From positions 1 through 64,000 of the forward strand of contig NZ_CP139965.1 of assembly GCF_034424375.1 (NCBI RefSeq): 64,000 nucleotides of DNA. The letters are read 5' to 3'. The position numbers were made by a program, and so were the translations under genes. The DNA is from Paraburkholderia kururiensis (GTDB lineage Bacteria > Pseudomonadota > Gammaproteobacteria > Burkholderiales > Burkholderiaceae). Below the pieces are notes generated by a model that was given only the letters and a program-made list of their open reading frames with translations, made no database searches and had not been told where the DNA came from. Positions within the stretch are counted from its first letter, which is position 1. Each line of letters opens with the position of its first letter. This document shows positions 60,265 through 64,000 of this stretch, piece after piece.

Positions 60265-61437
60265 CTAATGCACACCCAGCGTGGGCGCCGCGTGGTGGGT
60301 GGAGTGGTCGGGCGGCTGGTTTGCCGCATCGTACTGCAGATCGAGCGAGAGGTTTTCGCCGCTCTTCGCATCGAACACATGCAGGTCGTGCACGGCGAAT
60401 TCGAGCGTCACGTTCGCGCCGGGCGTCGGCACGCTGGTCGCCGGAATCAGCGCGGCCACGCGCTCTGCCGAACACTCCACCGTGACGAGCGCTTCCGCGC
60501 CCAGCATTTCGACCAGTTCCACGGTGCCCTGCAGCGCGAGCGTTCCGGCAGCGCGCGCCGCCGCGCCAATACGCACGTAGTTCGGCCGCACCGCGAGCTT
60601 CACGGCCTGCGCGTTGGACAGACTGCCGAAGCGCGCGCCGTGTAGTTCCCAGCGTTCGCTCTTCATTTGCACCGCGATGGTCTCGCCGTTGCGCTCCACC
60701 ACGCCGTCAAGGAAGTTCATGGCCGGCGTGCCGATAAAGCCTGCCGCAAACGACGTGCGAGGGTACCGGTAAAGCTCGGTCGGCGTGCCTTGCTGTTCGA
60801 TGCGGCCGCCGCGCATCAGGATGACCCGGTCCGCAAGCGTCATCGCTTCGAGTTGATCGTGCGTCACGTACACCGTGGTGGTCTTCAGGCGCTGATGCAG
60901 ACGCTTGATGTCGGTGCGCAACTGCGCCCGCAGTTGCGCGTCCAGATTCGAGAGCGGTTCGTCGAAGAGGAACACCGAGGGCGTCTTGATCATCGCGCGT
61001 GCAATGGCCGCCCGCTGCTGCTGACCGCCCGACATCGCACGCGGCTTGCGTTCGAGCAGCGCGTCGAGATTCAGCGTGGCCGCCACCTCGCGCACACGAC
61101 GGTCGATTTCGTCTTTGGGCGTCTTGAGCCGGCGCAGACCGAACGCGATGTTGTCGTACACGTTCATGTGCGGATAGAGCGCGTAGTTCTGAAACACCAT
61201 CGCGACGTTGCGCTCGCGCGCCGGCGTCTGGTTGACCACCGTGCCGCCTATCAGCAGGTCGCCGCCGGTAATGTCCTCGAGCCCCGCGATCATCCTCAGC
61301 ATGGTGGACTTCCCACAACCCGACGGACCCAGCAGCACCACGAACTCGCCCTCTTCGATATGCAGGTCGAGCGGGTGCAGCACTGGCGCGCCGCCGTCGT
61401 ATTGCTTGGTCAGCCCCTTGCAGACGATATTGGCCAT
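60265..61437 (-). CDS. MalK/UgpC-type ABC transporter ATPase
   Basis: 390 residues. Walker A LLGPSGCGKSTMLRMIAGL, Q loop VFQNYALYPHM, signature RAMSGGQQQRAAIARAM, Walker B FLFDEPLSNLDAQLR, H loop VYVTHDQLEAMTLAD, and a C-terminal TOBE/OB region (LAVRPNYVRIGAA). The length is normal for the class that serves sugars, polyols and glycerol-phosphate. It drives the two permeases at 62489-63301 and 63289 onward. The stop of the dehydrogenase gene lies 3 nt before its start, so translation is coupled. Confidence 0.92.
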   Translation of the reverse strand: MANIVCKGLTKQYDGGAPVLHPLDLHIEEGEFVVLLGPSGCGKSTMLRMIAGLEDITGGDLLIGGTVVNQTPARERNVAMVFQNYALYPHMNVYDNIAFGLRRLKTPKDEIDRRVREVAATLNLDALLERKPRAMSGGQQQRAAIARAMIKTPSVFLFDEPLSNLDAQLRAQLRTDIKRLHQRLKTTTVYVTHDQLEAMTLADRVILMRGGRIEQQGTPTELYRYPRTSFAAGFIGTPAMNFLDGVVERNGETIAVQMKSERWELHGARFGSLSNAQAVKLAVRPNYVRIGAAARAAGTLALQGTVELVEMLGAEALVTVECSAERVAALIPATSVPTPGANVTLEFAVHDLHVFDAKSGENLSLDLQYDAANQPPDHSTHHAAPTLGVH

Positions 61438-61440
61438 GGC

Positions 61441-62475
61441 TCAATCCATCTCGATCTGGATCTTGACGTCTTCGGGGCGCCCCGCGGCGGCTTCCTCGAA
61501 CGCCTTCACACCCTGCGAGAACGCGAACTTGCGAGAGATGAACGGCTTCACGTCGATCGCGCCCGAACTGATGAGTGCGAGCGCTCGCGGAAAGATATTG
61601 GCATAACGAAATACCGACTCGAGCCGCACTTCCTTCGCCTGCATCGCAACCACGTCCAGCGCGACCGGGTTCGCCGGCATGCCGACGAGCACCGCACATC
61701 CGCCGGGGCATACGAGATCGAGCAGCGTTTCGAATACGGCGGCATTGCCCGATGCTTCGAAGACCACGTCGGCGCCCCAGTCCTGCGTCACCTGCCGCAC
61801 CACGTCGGGCAGCGATTGCTCCGCCGCGTGCACCGTCACCACGGCAGGATGGTTGGCGAAATGCGCGAGTTTCTCCTTCACCACGTCCGCGAGAATCACG
61901 CGCGATGCGCCGCCTGCCAGCGCCGCGAGCGTCGTCATCGCGCCGATGGTGCCCGCGCCGATCACGACCGCTACGTCTCCGGGCTTCATGGCCGCCTTCT
62001 TGGCCGCCTGCAAGCCAATGGAAAGCGGCTCGACGATCGCGCCTTCCGCGAAGCTCACGTTATCGGGCAGACGGTACGTGAACGCCGCCGGATGCACCAC
62101 ATACGGCGTGAGGCAACCGTGGATGGGCGGCGTGGCCCAGAAGCGCACAGCAGGGTCCAGGTTGTAGAGCCCGCGCATGGTGGCGGGCGAATCGAACTGC
62201 GGAATGCCGGGCTCCATGCAGACGCGGTCGCCCACGCTGAGGTGACTCACCTCCTCGCCCACCTCCACCACCGTGCCGGATGCTTCGTGGCCGAGCACCA
62301 TCGGCTGCTCCACCTTGAACGGCCCGATGCGGCCGTGCGTGAAGTAGTGAACATCGCTGCCGCACACACCCACGGTATGGATGCGGATCTTGACGTCGCG
62401 CGGCCCCACCGCGAGCGGCAGGTCGATGTCGCGCAGGCTCAGGCGGCGTGCTTCTTCGAGTACGAGGGCTTTCAT
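61441..62475 (-). CDS. Zinc-dependent polyol dehydrogenase (xylitol dehydrogenase-like)
   Basis: 344 residues, medium-chain dehydrogenase of the sorbitol/xylitol type. Catalytic Zn ligands in VGVCGSDVHYFTHG and VLGHEASGTVVEVGE; the structural-Zn Cys cluster is absent (MEPGIPQFDSPATMRGLYN), as in sorbitol dehydrogenases. NAD site AVVIGAGTIGAMTTLAALA. It oxidises a pentitol such as xylitol to D-xylulose, the substrate of the xylulokinase at 57767-59236. It lies between permease and ATPase genes, so uptake and oxidation are coexpressed. Confidence 0.87.
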   Translation of the reverse strand: MKALVLEEARRLSLRDIDLPLAVGPRDVKIRIHTVGVCGSDVHYFTHGRIGPFKVEQPMVLGHEASGTVVEVGEEVSHLSVGDRVCMEPGIPQFDSPATMRGLYNLDPAVRFWATPPIHGCLTPYVVHPAAFTYRLPDNVSFAEGAIVEPLSIGLQAAKKAAMKPGDVAVVIGAGTIGAMTTLAALAGGASRVILADVVKEKLAHFANHPAVVTVHAAEQSLPDVVRQVTQDWGADVVFEASGNAAVFETLLDLVCPGGCAVLVGMPANPVALDVVAMQAKEVRLESVFRYANIFPRALALISSGAIDVKPFISRKFAFSQGVKAFEEAAAGRPEDVKIQIEMD

Positions 62476-62488
62476 CGGAGCGTTCTCC

Positions 62489-63301
62489 TTATTTTCCTTT
62501 GAGCATTGAGTTCAGCAGGCGGCTCAGCACGCCCACGAAAATGATGGGCGGGATGGCGAGCAACACCGTGGATGCGTTGATCACGCCCCATGGCACTTCC
62601 TGGCCCAGCGACGTGAATGCGGACGCCACGACAGGCAGCGTCGCGCTGCGCGAGGACGTGAGCGCAAGCGCGATCATCAGTTCGTTCCAGACCAGCACGA
62701 AGCTGAACACGATGCCGCCCATCAACGTGCTGCCGCAGCTAGGCAGCGCAATGCGCCAGAACACGGCGTAAGGCCCGTAGCCGTCCAGCGTCGCGGCCTC
62801 CTCGATCTCACGCGGCATGCGCTGGAACACGGGAATCGAAAGCCATGTAATGGTCGAGAGCGTGGTCAGCAGATACGTCACGATCATGGAGAGCCGCGTG
62901 TCGTAGAGCCCCAGGTCGATCCAGATGGCGATGAGCGGAATCGCCACCGCGACAGGCGGCAAAAACCGCAGCGAGAGCAGAAAGAACTGGATGTCGCGTT
63001 TGCCCGGCACGTGAAAGCGCGCAATCACGTAGGCCGCCGGCACGCCGAGCACCGTGCCCAACAGCACGGCGGTGCCCACGATCAACGCGCTGTTTTGCAG
63101 CGCAATGAGCACTTCAGGGCTCGATATGACCTGACGGTAGTTTTCCAGCGTCGGCGTGAAAATGAATCGCGGCGTGGGCGTGACAATGTCGAGCAGATGC
63201 TTGAGCGAGTTGAGCACTGCCCACACGATCGGAAATGCGGCCACCAGCACGAGCGCGCCGCCGAACAGCAAGACCGTGCTGCGGGATATCAGTCTTCCCA
63301 T
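62489..63301 (-). CDS. MalG-type ABC transporter permease
   Basis: 270 residues, six hydrophobic segments starting with TVLLFGGALVLVAAFPIVWA. The ATPase-contact EAA motif is EIEEAATLDGYGPYAVFWR-I. The gene overlaps the end of the upstream permease by 13 nt (ATG 63301 versus stop at 63289), a sign of coupled translation. It forms the inner-membrane channel with the upstream permease for a sugar alcohol. The binding protein gene is not in the window and is probably upstream. Confidence 0.9.
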   Translation of the reverse strand: MGRLISRSTVLLFGGALVLVAAFPIVWAVLNSLKHLLDIVTPTPRFIFTPTLENYRQVISSPEVLIALQNSALIVGTAVLLGTVLGVPAAYVIARFHVPGKRDIQFFLLSLRFLPPVAVAIPLIAIWIDLGLYDTRLSMIVTYLLTTLSTITWLSIPVFQRMPREIEEAATLDGYGPYAVFWRIALPSCGSTLMGGIVFSFVLVWNELMIALALTSSRSATLPVVASAFTSLGQEVPWGVINASTVLLAIPPIIFVGVLSRLLNSMLKGK

Positions 63302-64000
63302 TTGCTCACCCGTTTCCAGATCAGGGTAAAGATGAGGGTGGTGGCCACCATCATCAGCACCGCCATGCTCGACGCGTACGACACCTTGCCGGAAAGACCG
63401 ATGCCTTGCGAATACGCGTACATGTCCAGCGTTTCGGTGGACACGCCGGGGCCGCCCTTGGTCATCACGTAGATCAGGTCGAACGATCGCAGCGACTCCA
63501 CCATCTTGATGAACACGAGGCTCATGATCGGCGCTCTCAGCATGGGCAGCGCGATCCACGCGTAGACCTGCCACGTCTTCGCATAGTCGAGCCGGGCGGC
63601 TTCCAGCGGCTCGGGCGGCAGCGTCTCCAGCAGCTTGAGCACGACCACGGCAAAGAACAGACCCCATTGCCAGATGTCCACCAGCGCGACCGCGTAGAGC
63701 GCCATGGACGGGTCCGACAGAAAGGCCGTATTCGGTATGCCGAACACGCCGAACAGCCAGCTCAGAATGCCGCTCAACGGCGAGTACATGAACTTCCAGA
63801 TGAACGCCGCCGAAACGCGAGGCAGCAAGACCGGCACGATCAACAGAACACCGATCAGATTGCGCATGCGCCCACGCACGTTCTCGAACAGATAGACGGC
63901 GATCACGATGCCCACCGCGACCGCGCCCAAAACGGTGACGACCTCCCAGATCGCGGAGACCTCGATGGAGTTGATGAAACGCCGGTCCGTCGCCAGACGC
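63289..64000 (-). CDS. MalF-type ABC transporter permease (5' end outside window)
   Basis: The last ~237 residues of a permease; the frame is open to the window edge. Segments such as AVAVGIVIAVYLFENVRG, VLLIVPVLLPRVSAAFIWK, and the EAA motif PPEPLEAARLDYAKTWQVY are visible, and the end is IFTLIWKRVSKWED. It pairs with the MalG-type permease that overlaps its stop. By operon context it imports a pentitol or hexitol. Confidence 0.88.
   Translation of the reverse strand, partial: RLATDRRFINSIEVSAIWEVVTVLGAVAVGIVIAVYLFENVRGRMRNLIGVLLIVPVLLPRVSAAFIWKFMYSPLSGILSWLFGVFGIPNTAFLSDPSMALYAVALVDIWQWGLFFAVVVLKLLETLPPEPLEAARLDYAKTWQVYAWIALPMLRAPIMSLVFIKMVESLRSFDLIYVMTKGGPGVSTETLDMYAYSQGIGLSGKVSYASSMAVLMMVATTLIFTLIWKRVSKWED

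Overview
The window looks like chromosome from a Burkholderiaceae member (Burkholderia, Paraburkholderia or a relative). The DNA is GC-rich, the IS3-family element is of the IS407 type, and the catabolic operons are typical of that family. This assignment is inference from gene content; no rRNA or other marker gene is present.

Positions 1-29.5 kb form an accessory surface island. It holds two large adhesin loci, each preceded by an OmpR-type response regulator (RR). The first is an AIDA-like autotransporter (13125 to 7644, minus strand) with its regulator at 14243-14986. The second is a YadA-like trimeric adhesin (26357-29017, minus) whose regulator (28969-29358) has been fused into the adhesin repeats by a deletion. 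Around them sit glycan-type genes: a dioxygenase-like pseudogene, two DxD-type glycosyltransferase-like genes and a methyltransferase at 4.2-7.4 kb, and four full-length paralogues plus one remnant of a family I associate with DUF2827 at 18.4-26.2 kb. Two further response regulators, an EAL protein and a soluble histidine kinase suggest local control. The island is decaying. An IS407-type element interrupts the autotransporter, two IS5-type transposase relics remain, several genes are frameshifted, two outer-membrane-protein genes are broken, and one receiver has lost its phosphorylation residues. The working hypothesis is a regulated adhesin plus dedicated adhesin-decoration system.

Positions 29.5-32.0 kb carry a lipoprotein gene and a LysM/FecR-domain gene on the minus strand, then an orphan terminator that may end a small RNA. 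An NRAMP-like transporter follows on the plus strand.

Positions 33.7-43.8 kb (minus) form one long catabolic operon. In transcription order it encodes a GntR/FCD regulator, an SDR, a BKACE enzyme, a metallo-beta-lactamase-fold hydrolase, a ribose-type ABC transporter with two permeases fused in one polypeptide, a lambda-crystallin-type dehydrogenase and an SMP-30 lactonase. It probably degrades a sugar or aldonic acid.

Positions 44.2-48.1 kb (plus) encode a KaiC-like double ATPase, two stand-alone receivers and a PAS histidine kinase. Positions 48.1-50.7 kb (plus) hold a MarR regulator behind a perfect 28-bp palindrome, an isochorismatase-like protein and a DHA2 exporter. Positions 50.7-57.6 kb (minus) hold an FAH-family enzyme, a quinone-dependent D-lactate dehydrogenase, an IclR regulator, an ACS-type MFS transporter and a secreted lipase-like hydrolase. 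Positions 57.7-64 kb (minus) are a pentitol-type locus: xylulokinase, AraC regulator, MalK-type ATPase, xylitol-type dehydrogenase and two permeases, the last one cut by the window edge.
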